Assembly (NCBI RefSeq): GCF_032062135.1
Contig: NC_092862.1
Location: 60,177,532 to 60,241,531 of the forward strand
DNA from: Pyxicephalus adspersus
Taxonomy: Eukaryota > Chordata > Amphibia > Anura > Pyxicephalidae
Length of the DNA stretch: 64,000 nt
Direction: 5' to 3'
The position numbers and the translations under genes are program-made. Positions 1 to 11,199 of the stretch are shown piece by piece. Positions within the stretch are counted from its first letter, which is position 1. Every line of letters begins with the position of its first letter. The notes under the pieces are model-generated. The model worked only from the letters and a program-made list of their open reading frames with translations. It ran no database searches and was not told where the DNA came from.

Positions 1-864
1 AAAAATGTACACAGAACAAGATTTTGCAAAGTTGTTATTATGACTGTAAAAGAACATTTCTTGCAAAGAATGCAATCAATACTACAAAACAGGTTTTATC
101 TTTTAGGCTCTTTATGTGTGTTTATAATCCCCCCAAAAAATAACAATTCCCTACTTATAACCAATTGTGCCCTATTTGAAATAAGGGAGAACTGTCCTAC
201 ATGCAAGTTGTATATGGAATCCCTTCACATAAAACCTGCTTTGGAATTCTGCTAAGCAATGACTAAAACTAAGCAGTTTTATAAGTTCCATTTGAATAAA
301 TAGACCTTTTTCTTGCCTAAGAGAAAAACAACAGGCACTAACTAACCCATGCCACACTACCTATTACATTACCAAACAATTCCTTACAACTCATTCCTTA
401 CAACATCTCAAATTCATGATCTTTACTCATTGTTATCTGGATGGTTTGGTCATGATAATTGAATTCTTTGACATGCACATCGTGAAGCTGTACTTATCGG
501 CAGAAGTGGGTAACTGAAGTGTCAATATAGTTCTAATCAAAGGGGTGCTCAGAAACATAAGGTGATTTTCCAGCACTGCCACTGTGAATTGTGGTGTTCA
601 CATCTTTTGGGTCTTTATTGCAAAACTTAAGTCCGACAAAACCATGCAGCTTGTATTGTCTTTAGGATCTGCATTAGTAGTGTCTACTCTGTATTACACT
701 TAACTAAATTAAAAAGAGCTTTTTTTTTTCTCAGCAAGTCAAGGAGCTGTTGTATATTTGTACACTTACTGTATAATTGTAAACCAGTTTAGCCTTCCAT
801 GCTTTCTGTGTAGATATCTGAAATGGATAACACTGTATATGTACAACACTATTTAAAGAAAATT

Positions 865-948
865 TAAATATAATAATATAATAATTAATTAATTAATTAT
901 TATTAATTATTAATAATTAATAATAAAATAATATAAATATAATAATTT
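865..948. repeat. AT-rich simple repeat (AATTA/TAATA)
   Basis: Around 80 bases consisting almost entirely of A and T, with repeated AATT and AATAAT words; low-complexity DNA. Confidence 0.8.
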
Positions 949-3461
949 AAAAATTTGTGTTAATAAATCTGAAAATGACACAAAGAAGTCATGATTAGTT
1001 GCCGGTAGTATTATTAAATACTGGAAATTGAAATAATAACAAATACTGAGTACAATCACTTCATTTGTACATCTTTTGTACATGCATGCTTAATCCGGAG
1101 TTCCGTCAGTTAATCCATTTCTTCAAAAAGTATTTGCAAAGTCCTAAATATCTGGAAATAAGAATGTGTTGCTTGGGCACTAATCCAAGAATGGATCCTG
1201 AGGTTTCACTGGTTTATAATTAGCCTTTGACAATGGAATGCTAAATGACTGCCTGGTTGAGCACATATAAAACACAGCAGTTTAAAAGGTATTTCTTTCA
1301 TATCTTGGAAGATGTTATATAAGGAGGTTAATCTACTATGTAGCATTTTACAAATGCATTATTCTAAAATAAAATCTAGATCAGGGTGTCAACTTTGAAT
1401 TGTCTAGTAAAAACAGAACGTATCTGCCTGATAGACACTTTGAATACCTTACCTTAAGAAGGTTAAGAAAATCCCTCCTGACGTGCTCAATAAAGTGAAC
1501 ACAATTTTCCCCCTATTCCCTAAACTAAGTGAATGTGTATATCTTAAAGTATAGGTTTTCTACTCTCTTTTGTAGACCAATTTAATTGCTCTTTGTTTTC
1601 CAGGGAAACTTTTTTCACAATGTCACAGAGTAGAGTAATTCCCATCAAGTGATCACTTAGGGTAAGAAGTGAGTTTTCGGCAGAACAGCAATAAGAGAAA
1701 ATCTTGTAATGAAGACAGTTGTTTTTCATGACAACTGTAGAAGAAGGAATATAAAGATTAAAAATAAAGAAAAGATTATCCTCAAGACAGGAAGTAAGGA
1801 AAAATACCAATGAAACAGAGATTGTGTTTTATTGAAAAAAAACTGACATCAGCTTTAATTCATTCCTATTCCATCCAGAAAAGTTTACATTTAGTGTCAC
1901 AGCTGAAACAGTGATCGCATGTTTGGAAACCACTGAGTATGATTTCTGATTATCAGAGGGGACCCTTTGAAAACTAGCAGCAGTACAAAAGTATCAGCAG
2001 TACAAAGTTTTGTCTAGTAAGAACATACAGCAACATATCCTTGACAGAGTACATTATACTGAGAAATGTTAATATACAGATTACAGTGATACCTCTGCTA
2101 ACGAATGACCCTGGTAAGAAATTTTTCGACTAACAGAGTTTTTTTGCTGAGTTTGGGCCTCTGCTGCTAACGAAGATGGACTCAGCTATCCTACCCTGTA
2201 GGGTAAAAAGGGATGCAACAAATGTTGAGGAGTCTTAAGGCTCTTTATATTTCAGGAAAGTTAACCCATTTATTTTATCTCTTGTTTGGTGGTCCATACA
2301 ACATTACAGTGGTCCTCCATTTAAAGGAGACAACATGCTGTCCCCAGTATTACCTAAAATTATTATAAAAATTGAAGGAACATCTACAGTAGGGTGGCAT
2401 TATTCAGGCATACCTAGCATAGCGTTGTGTCTAAATAAAGTACTGTGCTAGCCAATCTGCACGAGTCTCTTTTTCAATTTCATTTTTCAACTTAAAAAAA
2501 CAAATGTCTTTCACTCACTCTTATCTAAAATTAAGTCTGATGTACTCTGAAAACTTGGATTGTAAAGATTTGCCCATAGATCTCAAGCTGCTGATGTTTA
2601 TTAATTACATACCTACACACGTAAACCTTTGTTGGTGGAACCTAACTGGCAAAAAAATATTTAAGCATAGAAACAAAAATAACTTTTAGGAAAATAATTT
2701 AGATAAATAAAAAGTCCCCAAATATAACTTATATAGTACAGTTTCCCACGCGGGCTGAGCATATGGTAAGATTAATGAGAAGTAATAAAACACTTTTTTT
2801 TTATCATTGTAACAGACTTGCATGGGATCACATTCTTTTTCCCTGACTACCTTCCATTCAAGCAGTGTGTTTGCACTTGGCATGTGTTTAGACATTTTTG
2901 CACATATATTTATATAGCAGTTTAAGAATGTATAAAATACTTGGTGGGTCAGATGTTTAGCCTGATCTATTCAGAACTCACAGTTGCAGGTTTTGTCTAT
3001 CTCAGCTAAACATTCCTTTGGCTTTTAATAGTAAGTTAATCAGACAGCAGCTCATTGGAAGTGGTATTGGACAGTCTTACATTATAAATCAAAGCAGTAG
3101 GTGCATTTGATTTCTTTGATCTTGTTTTCTCGCAATACAAAACCTTTATTTGGACCTGGATACTCAAAATACTCTGATGAATCAGTGGAATGCTGAATGA
3201 AACAATAAAGCATGGGAATGGCTGGTTATAAATGTATTATTAAACAAAGCATTTAGAGGGCTGGCATCAATTACTTCTGAAGTTACTATTTTGCAAACAT
3301 ATATTTGATGGAAAAAGCAAGTTGCTTCCAAGTCATGTGCACATGTGTATTTATAAACCTTTCTTTGCATAGCTCATAGGGTATATTTTCCTGCAAGTTA
3401 GGTAAATAAAGATGATTTAGAAAGAAACTGAAGTGAAGTACAACCCCATCAGACCTTTAGG

Positions 3462-3859
3462 GCAAGTTCAGACTAGCAGTTTACCAGGGCGTTTACCACA
3501 CTTGGGCACCTACTGTCAAACACTAAGTGCCCAGGAGCAGTAACAGGCTGTCACTGATAGGCTTTTTTAGGCCTGTTCAGATGTTTGCATGCAGCTGCAA
3601 AAGTCTAGCCCTTAATTGTGAATTTTATGTGAATTGAAACTGCTTTTAAAACTTGCACAAGTGTTAAGTGTTAACAAGCTGCGCCAAATTGTCTATTGAG
3701 GAAGCATGAACAGCAATCCAAACCCGGATGCTGCATATAGTGTCCAAAATAGTGTGTCATGTAAAAGATAATAAATTACCCTATTCAGTCCAATGTTGAT
3801 TATTTTTTGCAAATGGTTTTGAGGGGTAAAATAGCTTCAAAACTGCTAGCCTGAGCTTA
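3462..3859. mobile_element. MITE-like element with inverted ends
   Basis: The left end reads CAGACTAGCAGTTTACC and the right end, reversed, reads CAGGCTAGCAGTTTTG, giving imperfect terminal inverted repeats about 400 bases apart with no coding content between. No clear target-site duplication is visible, so the ends are approximate. Confidence 0.45.
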
Positions 3860-6800
3860 CAGCTATAGATGTATATCAGAGCTGCATGGTTTCTTTTTTA
3901 AAGTAGATCTAAATCCTAACTGGATAGCATTTAGTTTGTAAAAGCATAAACTATTGTCATGTTTTTTGGGGGGGAGGGGTTCTTTTTTATTTTTTAAACA
4001 AGAATTGTGTTCGCCAATATTTTTTAAACTTTTTTTTGTTTAGAATTTGCTGACCTGATTGATATGTATTTTAAAAGCATTGTAAGTGGAAACAATCAAT
4101 GAGGTAGCAATGAGGTACTTCCGCAATGTATATGACAATATGGGGAAGACATGCCATATTATTTTCATATACATTATTCAACACATGTTCTCATATACAT
4201 TATCTTATGATCTATTATTTTTGATAAAGCAAAAATAAATGGTAAAATAATATAGGATTATTATCTGTGTGGGTGGAGTGTTATTTTCACTTACTGCCCT
4301 GTAGATATTACATCAGAGCAAATATCTCCACAGAAGGAAACTTCCAGCATAGACTGTTGTCCCAAAAGGTCCCAATTCAAAAATATTCACAATATCCCCA
4401 TTCTGGTTGGTTACCATGGTTACCAGAGCATATAGTAAGTACAATTCATAACATTGTGTTTCTCTTCAAAGGACATGATACATTCACAATGTGCAATATG
4501 TAACAAAGCAATCAGATTACTGCTCTGAGATTTGTTAATGGAGGATATGTAAGAGTTGCTGTGTCTTTCCTAATTCTCTACTACATCCTTTATGTTTGTG
4601 CTGCCTATTTTACCACGTATACATGTGTAGTTTGTGTATCTGCTGTAAAGTTGTGAAGGACTGCAGCTGTTCATACAGTGTTTGTGTTGGTGTGACGCTG
4701 CTCACCACAGAAATATGTGTGTGAATATCTAGCTTGGCCAGAGCTGCCCATGTCTGCCTGCATGCTGGCACAGAGTGAGTGAATACAATTGTTGAAGTTA
4801 TTGGGCTTACTTCCAGTTCCAAGAAAACAGGTGCCCACTGTCATAAATGACATGTTTAATGGCAGCTGCAGAATACACACTAAACTATGAGCAAGCAAAA
4901 TAGTTGTACTTTCCCTTTCTATTGCTATAAATAATGTAACACAGAATCTTTACAAAGTGCAGTCATGAGAAAAAAAAACACTCTTTTTCATTTCTAATCT
5001 TTTTTGTATCAGGACATAATTAAAAAAAATGTCTGGTCCTTAGCAGATTCTATAATTACTTAAATTGTGAAACACACACCAGATTGACCAACTGACCTCT
5101 TCAGCACACAGTGATGACTGATGTATAACAAGTCATACTTGAAGCTGGTTCTTCAGGCAAAGGACATGATTCACAAAGCTGTAACACAAGGATAAGTCTC
5201 TCTGTGAAGCTATAATTTTTAATTCTTATCGGTCTCAGCTGAAAATAAATATACCTATCCCGTTAGCTTTGGTAAAAATGCCTAAAGCCTGAAATAGAGG
5301 ACGTGAGGTGACCATTTAACTTACAGCTCTAACACAAGTATTATTTTCCTCTTTTCAGGGTCAGTTAAAAACATTACTTGTAGGGTTTTATTAACAAAAT
5401 TATTAAGCACAATACAATCATTTCTATAATGTACAATAAGCTGCACATAATCAGCTCTGGGTGAAATCCCAGCATAACTGGCTGCCATTAATGAATGATG
5501 GCACATGAGCATATGTGGAATATATGTCATTCTGGTCTTGTCATTTAGGATGGGTGAAGATCACAAACCCAGAGAACCAGTGAAGATGTTAGCACTTGCA
5601 AAAGACCATGGAGAGGCAAGGTTAGTTCAAAATTTGTGAACAGGCAGAAGTGAAACTATAGCTTTATTTATAACTAAGCCCTAAATACACCTGACTAATG
5701 CTTTTTTGTAAAATTTCCTCCCATTCAACATGTGATTATTTTAGCAAAAGCCAGCAGATTGACTTCTGTACAGACAATTAGACAATGAAAAGATGCTTTT
5801 ACCATTGCACATTCATGAAAATTTTATAATTGGACTTCCGACTCAAATCAGCATTTCCTGTGCCCACCATCCACAATGGTTTAGGGAAGGTTCTTACAGT
5901 TTGTTGTGTCTTGGTTTATATGCTGGGACTTGGTTAAACAGTTCCTTGTCACACAGTTATGTGCATGCTAGTTTCAGGTGTGTGAATAAAACTACTGACA
6001 CCAATAGATCAGTTTTACATCCAGACAACCAATATTCTTTGGTGTAAATTTAGTAATGGCAGATACATCACCTCCAGCAGATCCACTGTTAAACTAACCA
6101 ATGCACTTACATGAATAAAGATGGCTGAAAAGTTTAGTGCAATTCTTTTTTTTAAAGATCTAAGGGGAGCAACAGAATGAGGAGCAATGAGTAACAGGAG
6201 GATTTAGCCCCAGAAGAGTGACAGTCTCTCAAAAGGAGAAACAGTTGGGATATTATATTTTTTTAAATTTGTTTTGTTTTGTTTTTTTGCCTTTCAAAAT
6301 AACACTGCAGAAAAGAACACAGAACTAGGAACACAATGCATGACATACAATAGTAGGGTGTGTTCTGTCAGCACAGGGTAAATTATGATAATGTGGAGAA
6401 ACACATCATTACCTTATATCATTATTGTACCTTTGCAAACCTTCTATTTCCCTTTTCAGTTTTTGCATTTGTGTTTGAATGTTTATATCAGTACAAGTTG
6501 ATGTGAATGGAGTTTCCCAAAGTGAATTGTACATTCCTTAGGTCTAAGCATTCCTGTCTGGTTTGGTTGTTTACAGTATTTGTTAAGATTCAGTGCTCCC
6601 TGCTGGTCATCGTGAATTTACAAGACTTAAAATATGCAAAAAACACTGGGAATGCATTTTTTTGTTGAGTTAGATCTTACACTTGTTTTTTACTAATTTT
6701 TGTGTGGTGAATCCAGAAATGACCCCATTTTTTTGCTATCACATTCAGTTTTTACAATACTGGGTACCCTCCATTTTTGTAAAAAAACATACAAATTTTA

Positions 6801-7982
6801 CATACAATGAAAAAATAATGAAATAATAACCTAAATGTATTGTTTATTTACATTTCTTTTGTTCATACAAAGGATTTATTGTTACTCTGACAATTTTTTT
6901 ACAGTAAAACATTTGAAAATTAATCGGGTAAGCGGTTAAGGTAAAAAATTTTTAGCTTTTCCTGGAGTGTTTTGGGTTAGGAAAATCCCGCCAGATGCTC
7001 CAACAATAGTCAGTCATCATATGTACATCCCATCTACCCTGATACCGTCCTTTCATGACCTTCAAATCTTGGTGAAATCATTCACCTGTCTCATCACTGA
7101 CTGCACTAAGGTTTTTCCGAGAAGTTAGAAAGATGGCTATGCAGAAAATACACCTTGATGCTCATATTGCAATAAAGCATTTTGTAGCTCTCCCAAGAGT
7201 TTCTGCACAATTTCTGTGTAATTATTTGCTCATGTGTTTCCAAATATTTGACAATGGCTTTGAATGATAACCAAACATTATTTTCGACTTCTGACATTGT
7301 CCTGATGAAATGTTCATCTTTGATGAGCTGCTGAATCTGTAGACCTTCAAACACACCGGCCTATTTTTTCAAATGACAGGCTAGGAAATGCCAAAATTAG
7401 GTACTAGAAACAGTCTCCTTCAGTTGGCAAAGCTTTAACAAACTGCTTCATCAGACCCAGTTTCATGTGCAGAGGTGTGAATACAATATTCTTTCTATCA
7501 CCCAGTAGCTCATGTAGAATGTTTGAATCACCTGGTTTTAGGACAGAACTTGGAGGCCAATTCCTTTCCACCCAATGCCTCCCACGAGCTCAGCTGTCCC
7601 ACATGCACAGATAACAGGGATACTTGGTGTATCCGCGTTGCTGACCAAGAAGGAAGCATACCGATTTAAGGTCAGCACAGATGACCCAATTGTGTTGATG
7701 ATAATTGCAACAACTCAATGACTCTTTTTATGTCTGCATATTCTTCACAAAGAGAAACTGAATGGCCAATTGGGACTGACCCAAATATATTGCCATTGTG
7801 AAGGAGGACACACTTTAAGCTCCGCTTTGAGCTATCAATGAATAGTCGCCATTCAGTTGAGTTATAGATTGGAATTCCCAATTCCTCCAGTAACCCTCTA
7901 GCGGTAATCCTGAGTATGACTCAAGGTGTATTTACCATGCAAAATAGGGGGTCGCTTAAAACATAATTAAAAAAAAACACTT

Positions 7983-8187
7983 ACCTTGTTCAGTTGTCGT
8001 TCCCCGGCTTCCTTCTGGTGCCTGCAGCTCCTCCGGACATGTCTTCTTTCTTCGATCTTCTCCCGGCGTGTGCAGAGACAAGCTCCCAGTTTCATGGTGA
8101 CGTCGGTTTGGTCGGGAGGAGCGGCGGGAAATTCAAATAATTTTGTATTGGGTTCAATACAAAATAGCTGTATTGAGTCCAATACAA
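7983..8187 (-). repeat. GC-rich, CpG-rich repeat segment with hairpin and splice-donor-like end
   Basis: Between the MITE and the C-terminal half of the decayed gene lies a CpG-rich segment unlike its AT-rich surroundings. On the minus strand it begins with an inverted repeat (arms 8143-8161 and 8169-8187, TTTGTATTGGRYTCAATACA type), then GC-rich sequence, and ends AACAAG|GTAAGTG at 7988-7976, a consensus splice donor. It may be a promoter and first exon from another repeat; this is inference. Confidence 0.4.
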
Positions 8188-8211
8188 AGAAATCTTTATA
8201 TAATATATATA

Positions 8212-9178
8212 CCGTGTTTCCCCGATGATAAGGCAGGGCCATCAAATANNNNNNNNNNNNNNNNNNNNNNNNNNNNNNNNNNNNNNNNNNNNNNNNNNNN
8301 NNNNNNNNNNNNNNNNNNNNNNNNNNNNNNNNNNNNNNNNNNNNNNNNNNNNNNNNNNNNNNNNNNNNNNNNNNNNNNNNNNNNNNNNNNNNNNNNNNNN
8401 NNNNNNNNNNNNNNNNNNNNNNNNNNNNNNNNNNNNNNNNNNNNNNNNNNNNNNNNNNNNNNNNNNNNNNNNNNNNNNNNNNNNNNNNNNNNNNNNNNNN
8501 NNNNNNNNNNNNNNNNNNNNNNNNNNNNNNNNNNNNNNNNNNNNNNNNNNNNNNNNNNNNNNNNNNNNNNNNNNNNNNNNNNNNNNNNNNNNNNNNNNNN
8601 NNNNNNNNNNNNNNNNNNNNNNNNNNNNNNNNNNNNNNNNNNNNNNNNNNNNNNNNNNNNNNNNNNNNNNNNNNNNNNNNNNNNNNNNNNNNNNNNNNNN
8701 NNNNNNNNNNNNNNNNNNNNNNNNNNNNNNNNNNNNNNNNNNNNNNNNNNNNNNNNNNNNNNNNNNNNNNNNNNNNNNNNNNNNNNNNNNNNNNNNNNNN
8801 NNNNNNNNNNNNNNNNNNNNNNNNNNNNNNNNNNNNNNNNNNNNNNNNNNNNNNNNNNNNNNNNNNNNNNNNNNNNNNNNNNNNNNNNNNNNNNNNNNNN
8901 NNNNNNNNNNNNNNNNNNNNNNNNNNNNNNNNNNNNNNNNNNNNNNNNNNNNNNNNNNNNNNNNNNNNNNNNNNNNNNNNNNNNNNNNNNNNNNNNNNNN
9001 NNNNNNNNNNNNNNNNNNNNNNNNNNNNNNNNNNNNNNNNNNNNNNNCACATGAACAATAACTGTGTACTGTAGTCTTCTTCATGGGTAAATAAGGCATC
9101 CCCCTGAAAATAAGCCCTAGAGCATATTTTGGCCTTCAAAAAAAAATAAGACAGTGTCTTATCATCGGGGAAACAGGG
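8212..9178. mobile_element. TA-flanked MITE (CCSTGTTTCCCCGATGATAAG ends) containing an assembly gap
   Basis: The left end (CCGTGTTTCCCCGATGATAA) and the reversed right end (CCCTGTTTCCCCGATGATAA) are near-perfect terminal inverted repeats, each flanked by TA, as for Tc1/mariner-type insertions. The interior is mostly unsequenced. The element lies inside the decayed gene above, so it inserted later. Confidence 0.75.
8249..9047. other. Assembly gap (799 N)
   Basis: A run of 799 undetermined bases inside the MITE. Any reading frame spanning it is meaningless. Confidence 1.
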
Positions 9179-10990
9179 TATATATATAACTATAATATAT
9201 ATATATTATACATGCTACTGTAAGTTATATTACGTTTACCTATTTTTTTTTTAACAGATGTTTGTGTTTTTTTATTTAAAGTTTTTTTTAATTAATGTAA
9301 TAAATTTATTAAATATTGGACATATTTCGGTGAGTTATGCCTAAGAATTATAGGCCTACAATGTAAAATGAATTTCCATACAAAAAAATGTAACGCTTTT
9401 TGCATGGAAATACAGACAGAATTAGAACGTTAGGGGCGTTAAACCAGGTATGTTATGGCAATACACAAAGCCACTGCCCCTTCTAAAGTACTGCAGAAAT
9501 GTAATTTTTCGGGTTCAAAAGTATGATATCTTCATTCCTTTTTCAAGTAACATTTTCTCACGCAGTCTTGATGCTAGGAGTTCCGAAACCACAGATATAA
9601 CAAAATGAATCAGAGTTGTTTAGGCACTTACGACGGGAAACAGCGGAGCCAGACATGATCTGAAAGAAAGGAAATACAGGTGTAAGTAGAAAAATAAATT
9701 TTGTTTATTCACTACGTAGAGCAGCGCATAACCTCTGTCTTGCGTGTAAATGAATAGCCTATACAAATCCACGCTACAGTAATCGCATTAATATAAGCGG
9801 TAGAGAAAAAACCTGACGTGATAGAAGAAAACTAACTGCACTTTTAGAATCAGCATACCTTTTTTAATGTAAATAGGCTTGAAAATTTAGGTCAACAAAA
9901 CATTTGTTCAAAATTGTTCCCCAGTGAATTCCAAGTATAGTAGAAAAAAAATGGAAACTTCCGGATTTTGAATTAGTAGAAAGAGACTCAGTAATGATAC
10001 CACTACTTACACTGTGGATGACAAATAATTTATTAGCCCACTGATGTTCGATAATAGGTTCGCTTAAAGGGAACCTGTCTACAGTACTTTGATAAATATT
10101 GTAGTGTTGAGTATATAATTTCCAAAATAATTGAATTTGTTACCCTTAAACATGTTATTTAGGCTTTAGTAAGACCAGAAAAAATTGCCAAGGAAAGACT
10201 ATAGATTATGATCATTCCTTTACCTGAAAGTCAAGGTAATAGCTGAAAAAAGGCTCTCTTTTTAATAATTAGTCCCCACTAGGCATGGACAAATCTTCCT
10301 GCAGGAAGGATTGGTGACAAATCCTGTTGGCATGGAGGACATGTAACAATGAAAAAACATTTTTAAGTACAGTACAATGTCTGTAGACTTCATGCAGCTT
10401 CAATTTCTTATCATATTTTTGACTGTAGTTCTTCTTTAAGGTTGTCCTGTCTCCACATTATAGCCTGAATTTAAGACAAGGTTACTCATTAGCTCGACAG
10501 GTAAATTTTAACACACAGATGATGGCTTAACTGCAACATTTAACTCTCTTGGATCAATATCAGACTGTTTCCATTAAAGTTAAAACCTATGCCAGTAAAT
10601 CCTGAGCCAGTTATCACAATGGATAATTATATCACCTTGCCTTTTTCATGAGAGGGGCTGGAACTTTAGTTCCATTAGCTGCACTGGTCTTCATTAAAGT
10701 ATAAATCAATCTGAATGTAGTGTCCTCTCCCTTTTCATAATGGGGTTTTCTCCAGTATGGAACGCTCCAGCATTTCCTGTGATTGTATTACAGCTCTACC
10801 CTGCCATAAAATCCTAATGCATTATAACACTCGAACTGCACACAGTCCACTCTCTGGATAGCTAAAAAATGAATTGGATACACTCTAATATTCAACAAAA
10901 TCTATTACTTTTCTAGAATATACAGACAGGTTGCCCATAAATATTTAACCAGTAGTTGTAGTTTTTTTTAAAGGGAAACAATTGGAGCAA

Positions 10991-11199
10991 TGGGCCTGAT
11001 TTATTAAAGCTCTCCAAGGCTGGATAAGATACACTTTCATCAGTGAACCTAGATGATCCAGCAAACCTGAAGTAATTTCCTATTTGTTAGCAAATGTTTT
11101 CAATCCTGGACCAGATCCATTTTGTTTACGGGATCATCCAGGTTCACAGATGAAAATGTATCCTCTCCAGCCTTGGAGAGCTTTAATAAATCAGACCCA
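10991..11199. mobile_element. Palindromic MITE, family A copy 1
   Basis: About 209 bases whose ends mirror each other: GGGCCTGATTTATTAAAGCT at the left and the complement of GAGCTTTAATAAATCAGACC at the right, with the inner parts also complementary (ACACTTTCATC and GATGAAAATGT). No coding content. Related copies are at 16066-16282 and 49611-49831. Confidence 0.75.

Larger units (their letters stand above)
6940..9661 (-). pseudogene. Decayed gene of an unnamed repeat-borne protein family
   Basis: On the minus strand, an ATG at 9656 follows a TTTCTTTCAG acceptor. It opens a 32-codon segment (MSGSAVSRRKCLNNSDSFCY, then ICG) with a CxxC pair, ending at a stop at 9560-9558. The C-terminal half follows in broken frames: EWRLFIDSSKRSLKCVLLHN at about 7860-7800, YTKYPCYLCMWDS at about 7650-7610, PLHMKLGLMKQFVKALP near 7490-7440, IQQLIKDEHFI near 7340-7305 and RYQGRWDVHMM near 7050-7010. 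Several stops and frameshifts are present. I recall these motifs from many uncharacterised, multi-copy proteins of arthropods and some vertebrates, but I know no function or name for the family. The two cysteine pairs suggest zinc binding. The middle is interrupted by other repeats and a sequence gap, so this copy is dead. Confidence 0.75.

Noticed and set aside
2088..2200. CAGTGATACCTCTGCTAACGAA-like sequence reminiscent of a DNA-transposon end
   Set aside because: Only one possible end is visible, with no matching partner; too weak to annotate.
8143..9139. Several long open frames on both strands spanning 8143-9139
   Set aside because: They consist almost entirely of undetermined bases from the assembly gap and are not real reading frames.
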